DNA from: Bacillota bacterium
GTDB lineage: Bacteria > Bacillota > Clostridia > Lachnospirales > Lachnospiraceae
Assembly (NCBI GenBank): GCA_023421075.1
Contig: JAEZUM010000051.1
Span: forward strand, 62,001 to 126,000
Reading direction: 5' to 3'
Length of the DNA stretch: 64,000 bases
Shown: positions 1-9,331 of the stretch, piece by piece
How positions within the stretch are numbered: position 1 is the stretch's first letter
Layout: each line of letters begins with the position of its first letter
Notes under the pieces: generated by a model
Database searches by the model: none
What the model saw: only the letters and a program-made list of their open reading frames with translations
What the model was told of the DNA's origin: nothing
Position numbers and translations under genes: made by a program

Positions 1-51
1 CGTGCCCTCCGGTACTTTCTTGGTTGGAAACTTAAATAACGCCTTACTCAT
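1..51 (-). CDS. N-terminal fragment of an unidentified gene, cut by the window edge
   Basis: Only the first 17 codons are visible (MSKALFKFPTKKVPEGT), read leftward and running off the window at position 1. The start is supported by an AGGGGG ribosome site about 7 bases upstream and by a promoter-like extended -10 further up. The peptide is basic and has no signal sequence in the visible part. Too little is present to name a family. It is separated by about 240 bases from the DUF2804 gene. Confidence 0.6.
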   Translation of the reverse strand, partial: MSKALFKFPTKKVPEGT

Positions 52-110
52 AAAATACCCCCTATGTATTCTGTTGATAGAATTAGCATTCATCCTAAGT
101 TAATAAGTCT

Positions 111-134
111 ATTATAGCACATTAAGAGTGTCAA
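111..134 (-). promoter_or_regulatory. Candidate extended -10 promoter for the truncated gene at the left edge
   Basis: Minus strand TGCTATAAT (111-119) is a good extended -10. A TTGACA occurs at 129-134 but only 12 bases away, too close to serve as the -35 of this -10; it could pair with TAGACT 17 bases downstream instead. The only downstream gene on this strand is the one starting at 51. Confidence 0.45.
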
Positions 135-290
135 AATCTATTGTTTTTTATGTTTTTGCTGAATAAATTAGTGCTTTGAAACGTTTTTAATCGACAACAT
201 GAACAATTTGAAAAGTCAAATTGTGAAATAATATACAATCCTACATTTTATGTATGGTGCATATTAGTGCATTTTTACTTAATCTCATGA

Positions 291-1292
291 TCACCAATTG
301 TTAACCGCATGCTCTGCGAAGGAAGTCAATCCGTCTATTTTGAGTTCTGTTCCATCATCCAGTACAGCGATGCCGTTAAACACTCCAAACATCTGGTGAC
401 AGCAGTTATCAACCCATAATAACTTCGTTCTTGTGGTACGATCATAGCTCGGTGTCAGGGTTAGCTTAAGCCTTCCCTCTGTATCATGTATTTGCCAAGG
501 CTGCATATAATCAGCTCCCCGTTCAAACACTACTTCTCCCAGCTTATGAGTACTGTCACCGTAGAATAAGATATTCTCGGTTGCATTAGTCGTATTACCA
601 AAGCCGCAACCCAGATTAAAACCGAAGATCTTATTCTCTATGTAGCCTGTGCCATTACTCCAATACCATTCATTATGAAAGGGCCAAACACCTCTACCCC
701 AGTCTAACAGTCCAAAGGAATCCTCCGGTGAGAAGCAATAGTTTTTATCTCCATAGGTTATCGTTCCCTCGGCGGTCATACAATTAATTTTTTGATTATA
801 ATAAAAGGCCCGAGGCGATTCATCAAAAGGAACATTAATTACCAGCGAATTCCTATTTTGTCTGGTCAAGGTAATATCTGCTTCAAAATCCCCCCAGCGA
901 CAAAAGAGATGTCTTGTATTGCCCTTTGCTTCAAAGCTCACCTTCCCTGCTTTTTTATCATAGCAAATAATATGATCCTTTTCGGCATCCTCCGGAAGCT
1001 GAAGGGAACCAAAGGGGAGTGCCAGGAGCGTCCCCTTCTCCGCCAACATTTTACCCTCCTTAAAATCAAAAAACATAATTCCAACCTGACCGGCATAAGA
1101 AGCATGCCCAATGGTAAACTGCATACACATCCTCCGGTCTGTAATCTGATAGAAATCCCATTCCTTGATCCGAAAGGGTGATGCCTTGATGGCATTACGT
1201 CGATAAGACAATATACTTTTCGTGGAGTAACCGGGATTCGGCGAGCCATTGGCATCCAGTACCGGCCCGGATTCTGTGAATTGCTTTTGCAT
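291..1292 (-). CDS. DUF2804 family protein
   Basis: A 333-residue soluble protein that I recognise as DUF2804 from its all-beta, aromatic-rich sequence and the C-terminal segment around LLDWGRGVWPFHNEWYW (about residues 194-210). The family has no settled biochemical role; the fold is thought to be lipocalin/carbohydrate-binding-like, which is only an inference here. Its start codon overlaps the stop of the upstream MFS gene by one base (TAATG), and a GGGGGAGG ribosome site precedes it, so the two are translationally coupled. The pairing with a sugar-type MFS carrier and a TIM-barrel protein suggests a shared small-molecule pathway. No signal peptide is seen. Confidence 0.82.
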   Translation of the reverse strand: MQKQFTESGPVLDANGSPNPGYSTKSILSYRRNAIKASPFRIKEWDFYQITDRRMCMQFTIGHASYAGQVGIMFFDFKEGKMLAEKGTLLALPFGSLQLPEDAEKDHIICYDKKAGKVSFEAKGNTRHLFCRWGDFEADITLTRQNRNSLVINVPFDESPRAFYYNQKINCMTAEGTITYGDKNYCFSPEDSFGLLDWGRGVWPFHNEWYWSNGTGYIENKIFGFNLGCGFGNTTNATENILFYGDSTHKLGEVVFERGADYMQPWQIHDTEGRLKLTLTPSYDRTTRTKLLWVDNCCHQMFGVFNGIAVLDDGTELKIDGLTSFAEHAVNNW

Positions 1293-2590
1293 TATTCCTC
1301 CCCCTTACTCTTGTTCCATGCTTTCCGTTGGGACAATAATCTTCCGGCAGGCAATAAGGGAAGAAAGGTTACCAGGGTTAACCCCGCCGATACCGCAAAA
1401 AGAAGTTCATTCGGTATCATTCCTTCTTCACCGTCCACCACTGCGAAAATACCAAAGTTCTTAATAATTATATTAGAGATGAATGGTCCGATTATCATTG
1501 GTATACAGACAAAGAACAGCTGCTTAATGCCTTCAAACTGCCCTCGCTGCTCCTCCGGATAAAGGTTCTTATACCATGCGGTCAGTGTCTGAAGAATGAT
1601 AACATAACCGGCTCCCGTCAAAAGCATACCGAGGGCAAGATTGATTAGCCGGGAGCTAAGACTGATCACGGTTAAGCCAATTACATTTATAATCAGTGCT
1701 GTTGCGATTACTCTGGTATTCCTTCCCCGGTCGATGAAGCGGGCCGCCGGTATCGTAAGCAGTACTGCCACCAAAAGACTAAGTCCCTGAACAATTCCGG
1801 TTAAGGTATAGTCCATTCCAAGATAGTTCACAAAATAAATATTGATATAAGGAAAATATACATTGAAGCCGATGAAGTAAATCATCATGATAATGAATAC
1901 CCAGAACAACTCCTTATTTTCCGCTACGGTTTTGTAGTTAAATACACTGAAAAACTGATGCCAGAAGCCCTTCGGATCCTTCTTCGCTCGAAGCGTAGGG
2001 GAATCCTGCAACATAATCAATGTAAAGAATCCAATTGCTGTAACCAATCCGCCGATGATGATAAAGAAGGCGAAAAAATCCAGTTGATCGATAATGATCC
2101 CGGATACTACAGATCCAAAAATGGTCGCCAGAACCGGCATCGTGGCAAAAGCACCTCCGACGCGTCCTCGGTTCTGTTCATTCGAAATATCTGTTGTCCA
2201 AGCGCAAAAACCACTGTCATAACCAACCGATCCAAAGAAGCTCATTACAGCGTCCATAGCAACAACGAAGCATCCCGCCGCAAAAATCGAATTAATCGGC
2301 AGGAATTCGGATATCCCGAAGATAATCGTGAATATACCCCACAGAATATATCCTAATGCGATAAATGGCTTCCTCTTCCCCCTGCGATCACCCATGGTTC
2401 CGATTAGAAAAGTGGCAAAGGTGGTTACTGTTGCACTTACACCCACCATCCAGGAAATAATATCCGGATTAGGAGCGATTTTTGCATATACAAAGGTATT
2501 AAACCAAGCATTTTCAACATTCCAGCACAGCTGTCCGGCCATACCCAGTATCCAGATTAGAACCCAATTCTTTTTGTTGATTTTCTCCAT
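1292..2590 (-). CDS. MFS transporter, SLC45/GPH-like
   Basis: A 432-residue membrane protein with about 12 hydrophobic segments and the MFS loop motif between TM2 and TM3 (GTMGDRRGKRKPFI, about residues 63-76). The N-terminal segment with paired Trp residues (GQLCWNVENAWFN) resembles SLC45 and GPH-type sugar carriers of Clostridia. It probably imports a sugar or glycoside, but the substrate cannot be read from sequence. It lies 13 bases after the TIM-barrel gene and overlaps the DUF2804 gene by one base, giving a tight three-gene transcription unit. Confidence 0.85.
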   Translation of the reverse strand: MEKINKKNWVLIWILGMAGQLCWNVENAWFNTFVYAKIAPNPDIISWMVGVSATVTTFATFLIGTMGDRRGKRKPFIALGYILWGIFTIIFGISEFLPINSIFAAGCFVVAMDAVMSFFGSVGYDSGFCAWTTDISNEQNRGRVGGAFATMPVLATIFGSVVSGIIIDQLDFFAFFIIIGGLVTAIGFFTLIMLQDSPTLRAKKDPKGFWHQFFSVFNYKTVAENKELFWVFIIMMIYFIGFNVYFPYINIYFVNYLGMDYTLTGIVQGLSLLVAVLLTIPAARFIDRGRNTRVIATALIINVIGLTVISLSSRLINLALGMLLTGAGYVIILQTLTAWYKNLYPEEQRGQFEGIKQLFFVCIPMIIGPFISNIIIKNFGIFAVVDGEEGMIPNELLFAVSAGLTLVTFLPLLPAGRLLSQRKAWNKSKGEE

Positions 2591-2603
2591 AGCCCTCTTC
2601 TCC

Positions 2604-3458
2604 CTATTTACCGAAGGCTGCCTGGTTGTTCGCCGGGCTTTGCCTCTTCTCCAGGTCGGGCAAACGCCTTTCTATAGCCGCCAATGAGATCTCAACATCC
2701 TCATGTACTTCATCCGGCGAGAAAGCACCGACGGTTACCATATCACATTCCCGCAGGGTATTCCATGCGAAATTGAAGCCGACAAAAGGTGTTGTTCTTC
2801 CTGCTGCCATTGGTTTGATGGTCATTACCGGTTTTTTTGCATTATGTATGATACGGGCTACTGTTTCCACCTCTATTTGCATCAGAAAGCCCATACAATT
2901 ATAGATCTGAATATAAGTCTGAACATCATAATCATTCTCATCCGAATAAGTAATCAGTTCCGGCATATGAGCAGATAAGCCCGGGATCAGGCCGGCGTCA
3001 CGAATCATTGCCGTATAATCCGATAAGCGATCAATGATGCCCATATTCTTATTAACCAATTGTTCTGCACTGGAATGATGGATCAAGCAGATTTTGGACC
3101 CCCTCTGCCCACAGGCTTTAATAACCTCTTCCGCTTCCCTTCTGCCTTCCTTGGTATTATCAACATTGATACAGGGTGTGTCTACCATGATCATGGGTTT
3201 ACCAAGTTTTTGCTCTGTTGTCTTTACTGCATCCACAAGATTTTGGCTCAGCCCAAAGGGAGCCATGATGGTATCAATTCCGTATTCCATATAGGCTTCT
3301 AATATCTCACACATCTTATCTCTGGTATCATAACGCTTTGTAATCATTCGGTCTGCTGCGGCTCCGGTATGACTCCAGCCCAGTATCCAGTTCGTCCCGA
3401 TTATCATACGGGACAGTGAAACCCCCTCAACCTCTGTCCTTGGAAACAATTTACCCAT
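2604..3458 (-). CDS. Predicted TIM-barrel protein, aldo/keto-reductase-like
   Basis: A 284-residue soluble protein of unrecognised exact family. Alternating beta and alpha segments (MIIGTNW, IDTIMAPFG, PMIMVDT, KICLIHHSS, GLIPGLSAH, PVMTIKPMAAG, MVTVGAFSPDEV) fit a TIM barrel, and the TIKPMAAGR and final segments recall the ends of aldo/keto-reductase barrels. The usual catalytic Asp-Tyr-Lys-His set is not obvious, so it may be an isomerase or lyase instead. The start has a GGAGGGG ribosome site. It heads the unit with the MFS carrier and DUF2804 protein and follows adenine deaminase by 57 bases without a clear terminator, so all four may be co-transcribed. Confidence 0.6.
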   Translation of the reverse strand: MGKLFPRTEVEGVSLSRMIIGTNWILGWSHTGAAADRMITKRYDTRDKMCEILEAYMEYGIDTIMAPFGLSQNLVDAVKTTEQKLGKPMIMVDTPCINVDNTKEGRREAEEVIKACGQRGSKICLIHHSSAEQLVNKNMGIIDRLSDYTAMIRDAGLIPGLSAHMPELITYSDENDYDVQTYIQIYNCMGFLMQIEVETVARIIHNAKKPVMTIKPMAAGRTTPFVGFNFAWNTLRECDMVTVGAFSPDEVHEDVEISLAAIERRLPDLEKRQSPANNQAAFGK

Positions 3459-3514
3459 AAATAGCCCCTCCAGTATATTTTGTATATTAAAAATGAAACC
3501 CTTTCCCTAATTCG

Positions 3515-5257
3515 CTATTCTTTTCGTACCAGAAGAGGCACCCTCTTCTGTAAGGATACATCAAATAAGCCGGTAGTCGTAACTCTCAGCTTTGGGATAA
3601 CAGGAAGACTGACAAAGGCCATAGTCAGGAAGGGATCGATTCCCTCCTTTACGCCCATCTCTCTTGCAAGTGCCTGCATCCCATGGATATTCTCTGCCAA
3701 GGTAGCTGCATCCAGATTACTGATCAGTCCGCCGATAGATAAGGGCAGATTACCGATGATCTTTCCGTTTTGAGCAATCGCCCAACCACCCTGCATATCA
3801 CGGATACAATTCGCCGCAATTGCGATATCCTCATCATTTGTTCCGATTGCAATAATATTATGGGAATCATGAGATACCGAAGATGCGATTGCTCCTTGCT
3901 TTAGGCCATATCCTGTTACAAAGCCGAGACCGACATGATTCGTATTATGATGACGTTCAATTACAGCAAGCTTAATGATGTCCTCCGGGATATTTACCTT
4001 CGCCTCTCCGTTGACCAAGGGTACTAAGACCTCCTCAGTCGTGATCTCTCCCTCAATCATCTTAATGACGCGAAACTGCTCACAATCCTCATCCTCGGGA
4101 TCATAATCGATTGCAAAATGCTCCGGTACAATCTCATTACAATTAAAGGAATGAAATACCTTATCCAACAATTCCTTTCGAACCTCAGGCTCTTTCATTT
4201 CTATTACCTTATTGTCTTTCAGTATAACTTTTCCGTTCTTCAGCACAGTTTGAACCGCAACCTGTTCCAGATCAGACAGGATAATTAAATCCGCATGATA
4301 CCCCGGTGCAACTGCACCGTAATCCCTTAACCCAAAATAAGTAGCCGCATTAAAGGAGCCCATCTTAATTGCGATGCAGGGGTCCGCACCCTTACTGATT
4401 GCCTGGCGTACGATGTCATCGATATGCCCCAGGCGAATGATATCATACGGATGCTTATCATCGGTAACCAGCATTGCTCTCTGGTGATAGGGCGGTGTAA
4501 ACATTCCCATCAAAGCTTCCAGATTCCTTGCCGCAGTTCCCTCTCGAATCATAATCCATTGTCCCAGAGCAAATTTTGCCTTTGCCTCCTCAAAGGAGAT
4601 ACATTCATGATCGGATTGTACTCCTGCTGCTACATAAGCACAGGCATCCTTTCCCGTCACTCCCGGTGCATGGCCATCCACTACCTTATTTGCCGACTTG
4701 GCATCCTCGATTTTCTTCAGAATATCGCTTGCTCCGCGGATTGTTTCATAAAAGTCCATCACCTCAGCAAGACCGACTACTTTTTTATTCTTATAGAAGC
4801 CTTCAATGTCCTTCGCAAGCAATATACTTCCATTTTCATCAAAAGCGGTTGCCGGGACACAGGAAGGAAGAACAAAATAGACATCAAGAGGAAGTCCCTC
4901 AGAAGCCTCCAGCATATACTCAATTCCTTCCACCCCGCTTACATTCGCAATCTCATGAGGATCTGTAATTACGGCTGTAGTTCCATGAGGGATTACAGAC
5001 TTAGCAAATTCTACCGGCTTAAGCATGGAACTTTCCAGATGAATATGACCATCAATGAACCCCGGTGCTACAAACTTGCCGGTGCAATCCAACTCCTCCT
5101 CTCCATCGTATTGACCAATTCCTACAACACGCCCTTCACAGATTGCAACATCACCCTGTTCAATCGTTTCCGTAAAAACATTAATAATACTTGCATTCTT
5201 TAGGACCAGCTCTGCCTTCTCAATGCCTCTCGCTACTGCCAATTCTTTTACATGCAT
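3515..5257 (-). CDS. ade: Adenine deaminase
   Basis: Hydrolytic deamination of adenine to hypoxanthine in purine salvage; a cytosolic metal-dependent amidohydrolase. Visible motifs are the metal-binding HIHLESSMLKP, DPHEIANVSG, the VDGHAPGVTGKD segment, SDHECISFEEAK and TDDKHPYDIIRLGHID, followed by a C-terminal domain with the typical SHDSHNIIAIG motif. I chose the ATG at 5257 (580 residues, close to the usual 570-600) rather than an upstream TTG at 5299, because GGTGG lies just before the ATG and the added 14 residues are not typical of the family. A consensus-like promoter lies about 85 bases upstream. No purine riboswitch is visible in the leader. Confidence 0.95.
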   Translation of the reverse strand: MHVKELAVARGIEKAELVLKNASIINVFTETIEQGDVAICEGRVVGIGQYDGEEELDCTGKFVAPGFIDGHIHLESSMLKPVEFAKSVIPHGTTAVITDPHEIANVSGVEGIEYMLEASEGLPLDVYFVLPSCVPATAFDENGSILLAKDIEGFYKNKKVVGLAEVMDFYETIRGASDILKKIEDAKSANKVVDGHAPGVTGKDACAYVAAGVQSDHECISFEEAKAKFALGQWIMIREGTAARNLEALMGMFTPPYHQRAMLVTDDKHPYDIIRLGHIDDIVRQAISKGADPCIAIKMGSFNAATYFGLRDYGAVAPGYHADLIILSDLEQVAVQTVLKNGKVILKDNKVIEMKEPEVRKELLDKVFHSFNCNEIVPEHFAIDYDPEDEDCEQFRVIKMIEGEITTEEVLVPLVNGEAKVNIPEDIIKLAVIERHHNTNHVGLGFVTGYGLKQGAIASSVSHDSHNIIAIGTNDEDIAIAANCIRDMQGGWAIAQNGKIIGNLPLSIGGLISNLDAATLAENIHGMQALAREMGVKEGIDPFLTMAFVSLPVIPKLRVTTTGLFDVSLQKRVPLLVRKE

Positions 5258-5340
5258 ACTGCCACCACTTTCTTTCAGAGTTATGTTTACTATATACAAA
5301 AATCAGGACGAACCCGTGTATTTTTTATATAATTATAACA

Positions 5341-5369
5341 ATTATACTCCTTATTCATGCTTCCTGCAA
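5341..5369 (-). promoter_or_regulatory. Promoter of ade
   Basis: On the minus strand TTGCAG (5364-5369) is followed after 17 bases by TATAAT (5341-5346). It sits about 85 bases upstream of the chosen ade start. The leader between them shows no riboswitch-like conserved core. Confidence 0.65.
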
Positions 5370-5474
5370 ATGTTGATTTCATAATTTGAAGCAAATATTT
5401 CGGTCTTTGGGACAAATAAGCTATCTGCGATTGATCTTCAAACCAAAAAGAAGATGCTATTCGGCAACAACGAT

Positions 5475-5512
5475 GAAAAACCTTCCGGTATCTGATCTCC
5501 GCAAGGTTTTCT
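5475..5512 (-). terminator. Intrinsic terminator after degV
   Basis: Arms AAAACCTT (5503-5510 complement) and AAGGTTTT with an inner CGG/CCG pairing form a hairpin, ending on the minus strand in a run of five T. It lies 45-80 bases downstream of the degV stop. Confidence 0.65.
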
Positions 5513-5556
5513 ATAAGAACAATATAATGAAAAAGGGAATGCTATGTATCGGACAA

Positions 5557-6408
5557 TTACTTTTTATAATATAAAATGCCAAGAGTATTCGGTCCACAAT
5601 GGCTTGAGACAACTCCACCTGCCCGGGTAATCAGAATTTCATCAAAATAATGCAGACTCGACAGATAATCATAGGTCTCCTTCTCGATCAGAGTATCTAT
5701 ACCGGAATGGGTGATAAATACTCTGGCAGGATCTGCCTGTAAGAGCTCTGCTTCCAACTCTTTGGCGTAGCTTCTTATGACCGCCTGCTGCCTTCCACGA
5801 TATTTCTTGTCAACACCCATCTTGCCATCCTTGACCGCAATCATCGGCTTCAGCTTAAGTGTGTTTCCCAAAAGTGCAGTTACCGTATTGCATCTACCGC
5901 CACGATGTAAATAGGTAAGGGTATCCACCACAAAGGAAGCACACACTTTCTCTCTCGCCTTCTCTATCTCCGTGACGATATTTTCCGCCTGCATTCCTTC
6001 CTGCACCAACAAGGCTGCACGCAATACCTGAAGTCCGATTCCGGTTGATAGATTCATTGAGTTAATCACCCAGAGGCGATCATACTCAAGCTCTGCACCC
6101 GCCATTCTTACCACCTGACAGGTTACGGACATCTCCTGAGATATTCCGATGAAAATTATGTCGTCCTTCGCCTCTGCCATCGGGCGTAATATCTCAAGTA
6201 CCCTTCCTAGCTCAGGAGCTGCAGTCTTAGGTGTCGTATTATGCTCATCCGACCATTTATAGATTTCTTGCGGTGTGATTTCAATTCCATCCTGATAGCT
6301 GTTCATATCAAGTACAATATTAAGCGGAATAATTGTAATATCATAGGTTCTAACAATCTCTGCCGACAAGTCACAGGTGCTGTCAGCAACTATTCTTATC
6401 CTTCCCAT
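5557..6408 (-). CDS. DegV family fatty-acid-binding protein
   Basis: A 283-residue DegV protein. The opening RIRIVADSTCDLS is the family signature, and the SFVVDTLTYLHRGGR segment and the C-terminal GPNTLGI are also typical. DegV proteins bind a fatty acid; in Firmicutes they include FakB subunits that present the acid to FakA kinase. No fakA gene is near, so the specific role is open. I placed the start at 6408, where AGGAG precedes ATG by 7 bases; the longer frame up to 6447 lacks a ribosome site. Monocistronic: own promoter upstream and terminator downstream. Confidence 0.9.
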   Translation of the reverse strand: MGRIRIVADSTCDLSAEIVRTYDITIIPLNIVLDMNSYQDGIEITPQEIYKWSDEHNTTPKTAAPELGRVLEILRPMAEAKDDIIFIGISQEMSVTCQVVRMAGAELEYDRLWVINSMNLSTGIGLQVLRAALLVQEGMQAENIVTEIEKAREKVCASFVVDTLTYLHRGGRCNTVTALLGNTLKLKPMIAVKDGKMGVDKKYRGRQQAVIRSYAKELEAELLQADPARVFITHSGIDTLIEKETYDYLSSLHYFDEILITRAGGVVSSHCGPNTLGILYYKK

Positions 6409-6563
6409 TTCAGTCTCCTCATGATCTTTGATCCCATCCTTTATCAATAAAATCTCGTCATTCTAGCCAAATAGCAAGGAATATCTACTATGCCCAAAGC
6501 AAATGAGTCTTCCGAAGCAAATCGATCGGTTATCGGATTAAGGATGCATTTATTTACAATTTT

Positions 6564-6592
6564 ATTATAGCAGTATTGAAAATGGTTTTAAA
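6564..6592 (-). promoter_or_regulatory. Promoter of degV
   Basis: Minus strand TGCTATAAT (extended -10, hexamer at 6564-6569) with a weak TTTAAA at 6587-6592, spacing 17. The only gene downstream on this strand is degV, about 155 bases away. Confidence 0.5.
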
Positions 6593-6683
6593 GCAATTAA
6601 TTTTCATAATTTCAGGAAAATGGTTCATACTTTAACAAAATGCTTGAATAAAAGCGGATGGATCAGGAAAAGGAGTTTTCGAA

Positions 6684-9320
6684 ATGCTTCGATTAAAGAA
6701 CATATACAAAGATTATAAAGCAGGAGACACCAAAGTAAATGCCTTGAAGGATATCAATCTTCAATTTCGCAAGAACGAATTCGTATCCATCTTAGGTCCC
6801 TCCGGCTGTGGTAAGACAACCTTGCTAAATATAATCGGCGGATTGGACCGTTATAGCAGTGGAGATCTATCCATCAACCTAAGATCCACCAAAGAGTTTA
6901 AGGACATCGACTGGGATACCTATCGCAATCATTCTGTTGGTTTTGTATTTCAGACCTATAATTTGATCCCTCATCAGTCCGTATTATCAAATGTTGAACT
7001 TGCTTTGACACTATCCGGAGTAACCAAATCCAAACGAAGAGCCAGAGCCGCCGAAGCTTTAAAAAGAGTTGGTCTTTCTGATCAGCTTAAGAAAAAACCA
7101 AATCAGCTCTCCGGCGGACAAATGCAACGGGTAGCTATCGCCAGAGCCCTGGTCAATAATCCCGATATTCTGCTGGCGGACGAGCCTACCGGTGCACTCG
7201 ATTCAGAAACCAGCATACAAATTATGAATATATTGAAGGATATCTCGAAGGACCGGCTGATTATCATGGTAACCCATAACCCGGATCTAGCCAAAGCATA
7301 CTCAACCAGAATTATCCGTCTTTTGGATGGAAAGGTCTCCGGAGATTCTAATCCATATCTGGTCGACGAAGCGGCAACCTCTACTTCTCACCATCATACA
7401 TCAGATAAGACCTCTATGTCATTTATAACGGCACTCTTTCTCTCCTTGAACAATCTGATGACCAAGAAGACCCGAACCTTCATGACAGCCTTTGCAGGAA
7501 GTATCGGCATAATCGGAATTGCCCTCATTATGGCAATGTCCAACGGTATTCAGACCTACATCGATAAAGTTCAGGAAGATACTCTGTCCTCATATCCGAT
7601 TACTATTCAAAGAGAAAGTATGGATCTAACCGGTATGATTCGTACCTTATCAAGGGATACGGAGGATCAAAAAGAGCATGAGTTGGATAAAGTATATGGG
7701 ACAAATGTGATGTCTGAAATGATGAACACAATGGTAGCAGAGGTACAAACGAATAACCTGCAGGTCTTTAAAGAATACATCGAGCAGCCTGATAATGAAC
7801 TGTCCAAGCAAATCAGTACAGTACAATATCAATATCCGATGGATTTGAATGTCTATAAATCAGATACCTCTGAAGAAGTCACACAGGTTAATCCGAGTAA
7901 TCTGTTTGAGACATTTTACGGTGATTCCATTGCATCTGATATGGCCTCCCAGATGTCCTCTTTATTCTCCTCCGGAGCTAAGGTATGGAATGAAATGCTC
8001 GATAACCATGCATTGCTCCGTTCACAATATGATGTTATTGCAGGCTCCTGGCCAAAAAAATATGACGAAATTGTACTGATCGTAGATGAGAACAACGAAA
8101 TCAATGATATGGTTTTATACGCTCTTGGGCTAAGAGCGATGGATGAAGTACAAAAGATTTTGGAGGCAGCCATCAATGGCGAGACCTACGAGACAGAAAC
8201 TTCAAGTTATTCTTACGAAGAACTACTCTCCATGCGCTTTCGACTGGTGATCCCGGCTGATTATTATAAAGAAGAGGCAGACGGAACCTGGATTGATCTG
8301 CGTGAGAATGCGGAGGAAATGAAGACGATCGTGGATCAGGGCACTTCTTTAAGGCTAGTCGGAATTCTAAGACCGAATAAGGACGCAGTATCCACCTCCA
8401 TCGGCGGATCCATAGCATACACAAAGGCTCTCACCGATTATATAATCGAGGAAACCAATACAAGAAAGATTGTAAGAAAGCAGCTTGAGAACCCGGATAT
8501 TGATGTATTTACCGCTATCCCCTTCTCAACCGGTGAGGAAGAGGTTACTGAGATCACCATGGCGGAGGTGGACTCCTATCTCTCCACACTGGATGAAGAG
8601 ACACAGGCTCAGATGTCCGATTATATGAGTGATATGACCGAGGAACAGATCCTCGAGATGTTCACCGAACAGTTGCAACCGGAGACAACCGATGCAACCT
8701 ATGAAGAGAATCTGAAGCTTCTGAATATAGTGGATTTGGATAAACCTGAAAGCATGAATATCTATGCTGCCACGTTCGAATCAAAGAATAATATCTCAAG
8801 TCAGATTGAGGCCTATAATAACAGAGTAAGTGCAGAAGGAAAGGAGGAGTATGTCATTCATTATACTGACCTGGTAGGTCTTATGATGTCTTCCATCAGC
8901 TCTATCATCAATGTCATATCCTACGTTCTGATCGCCTTTGTAGCAATATCCTTGGTCGTGTCTTCTATTATGATCGGAATTATAACTTATATCTCCGTCC
9001 TGGAACGAACCAGAGAGATCGGTGTTCTACGCTCCGTTGGTGCCTCAAAACGCGATATCTCAAGAGTCTTTAATGCAGAAACTTTGATCGTCGGCTTTGT
9101 ATCCGGTGCTCTTGGTATTGTCATAACCATCCTGCTCACAATTCCGGCGAACAGCATCATTCGCGATTTAACCGGAATCACAGGAGTTAAGGCGCATCTT
9201 CCGGCACAGGGCGGGCTTCTACTGGTTGCCATCAGCATGATATTAACTCTGTTTGCCGGATTAATTCCCTCACGGTTAGCTGCCAAGAAGGATCCGGTTG
9301 TGGCACTACGCTCGGAATAG
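6684..9320 (+). CDS. ABC transporter, fused ATPase-FtsX permease (MacB-like)
   Basis: An 878-residue half-transporter. The N-terminal ATPase (about 1-225) has Walker A GPSGCGKTTLLN, signature LSGGQMQRVAIARAL, Walker B ILLADEPTGALD and the switch His in MVTHN. A first membrane helix follows at about 258-280, then a large extracytoplasmic region (about 285-735), and three helices at the end forming an FtsX domain with the REIGVLRSVGAS loop. This is MacB topology: a mechanotransmission exporter or lipoprotein/peptide-handling machine rather than an importer. AAGGAG lies before the start. It stands alone between degV and a convergent MATE gene, with no two-component system or outer partner nearby, so the substrate is unknown. 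Confidence 0.9.
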   Translation: MLRLKNIYKDYKAGDTKVNALKDINLQFRKNEFVSILGPSGCGKTTLLNIIGGLDRYSSGDLSINLRSTKEFKDIDWDTYRNHSVGFVFQTYNLIPHQSVLSNVELALTLSGVTKSKRRARAAEALKRVGLSDQLKKKPNQLSGGQMQRVAIARALVNNPDILLADEPTGALDSETSIQIMNILKDISKDRLIIMVTHNPDLAKAYSTRIIRLLDGKVSGDSNPYLVDEAATSTSHHHTSDKTSMSFITALFLSLNNLMTKKTRTFMTAFAGSIGIIGIALIMAMSNGIQTYIDKVQEDTLSSYPITIQRESMDLTGMIRTLSRDTEDQKEHELDKVYGTNVMSEMMNTMVAEVQTNNLQVFKEYIEQPDNELSKQISTVQYQYPMDLNVYKSDTSEEVTQVNPSNLFETFYGDSIASDMASQMSSLFSSGAKVWNEMLDNHALLRSQYDVIAGSWPKKYDEIVLIVDENNEINDMVLYALGLRAMDEVQKILEAAINGETYETETSSYSYEELLSMRFRLVIPADYYKEEADGTWIDLRENAEEMKTIVDQGTSLRLVGILRPNKDAVSTSIGGSIAYTKALTDYIIEETNTRKIVRKQLENPDIDVFTAIPFSTGEEEVTEITMAEVDSYLSTLDEETQAQMSDYMSDMTEEQILEMFTEQLQPETTDATYEENLKLLNIVDLDKPESMNIYAATFESKNNISSQIEAYNNRVSAEGKEEYVIHYTDLVGLMMSSISSIINVISYVLIAFVAISLVVSSIMIGIITYISVLERTREIGVLRSVGASKRDISRVFNAETLIVGFVSGALGIVITILLTIPANSIIRDLTGITGVKAHLPAQGGLLLVAISMILTLFAGLIPSRLAAKKDPVVALRSE

Positions 9321-9331
9321 ATCTGCTTACT

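Noticed and set aside
4424..5203. A 259-codon open frame on the plus strand opposite adenine deaminase
   Set aside because: It is the antisense of a clearly conserved enzyme, has no ribosome site and gives a Cys/His/Tyr-rich, low-plausibility protein.
5258..5556. Purine riboswitch upstream of adenine deaminase
   Set aside because: The leader lacks the conserved three-way-junction bases and paired loops; only a promoter and the degV terminator are visible.
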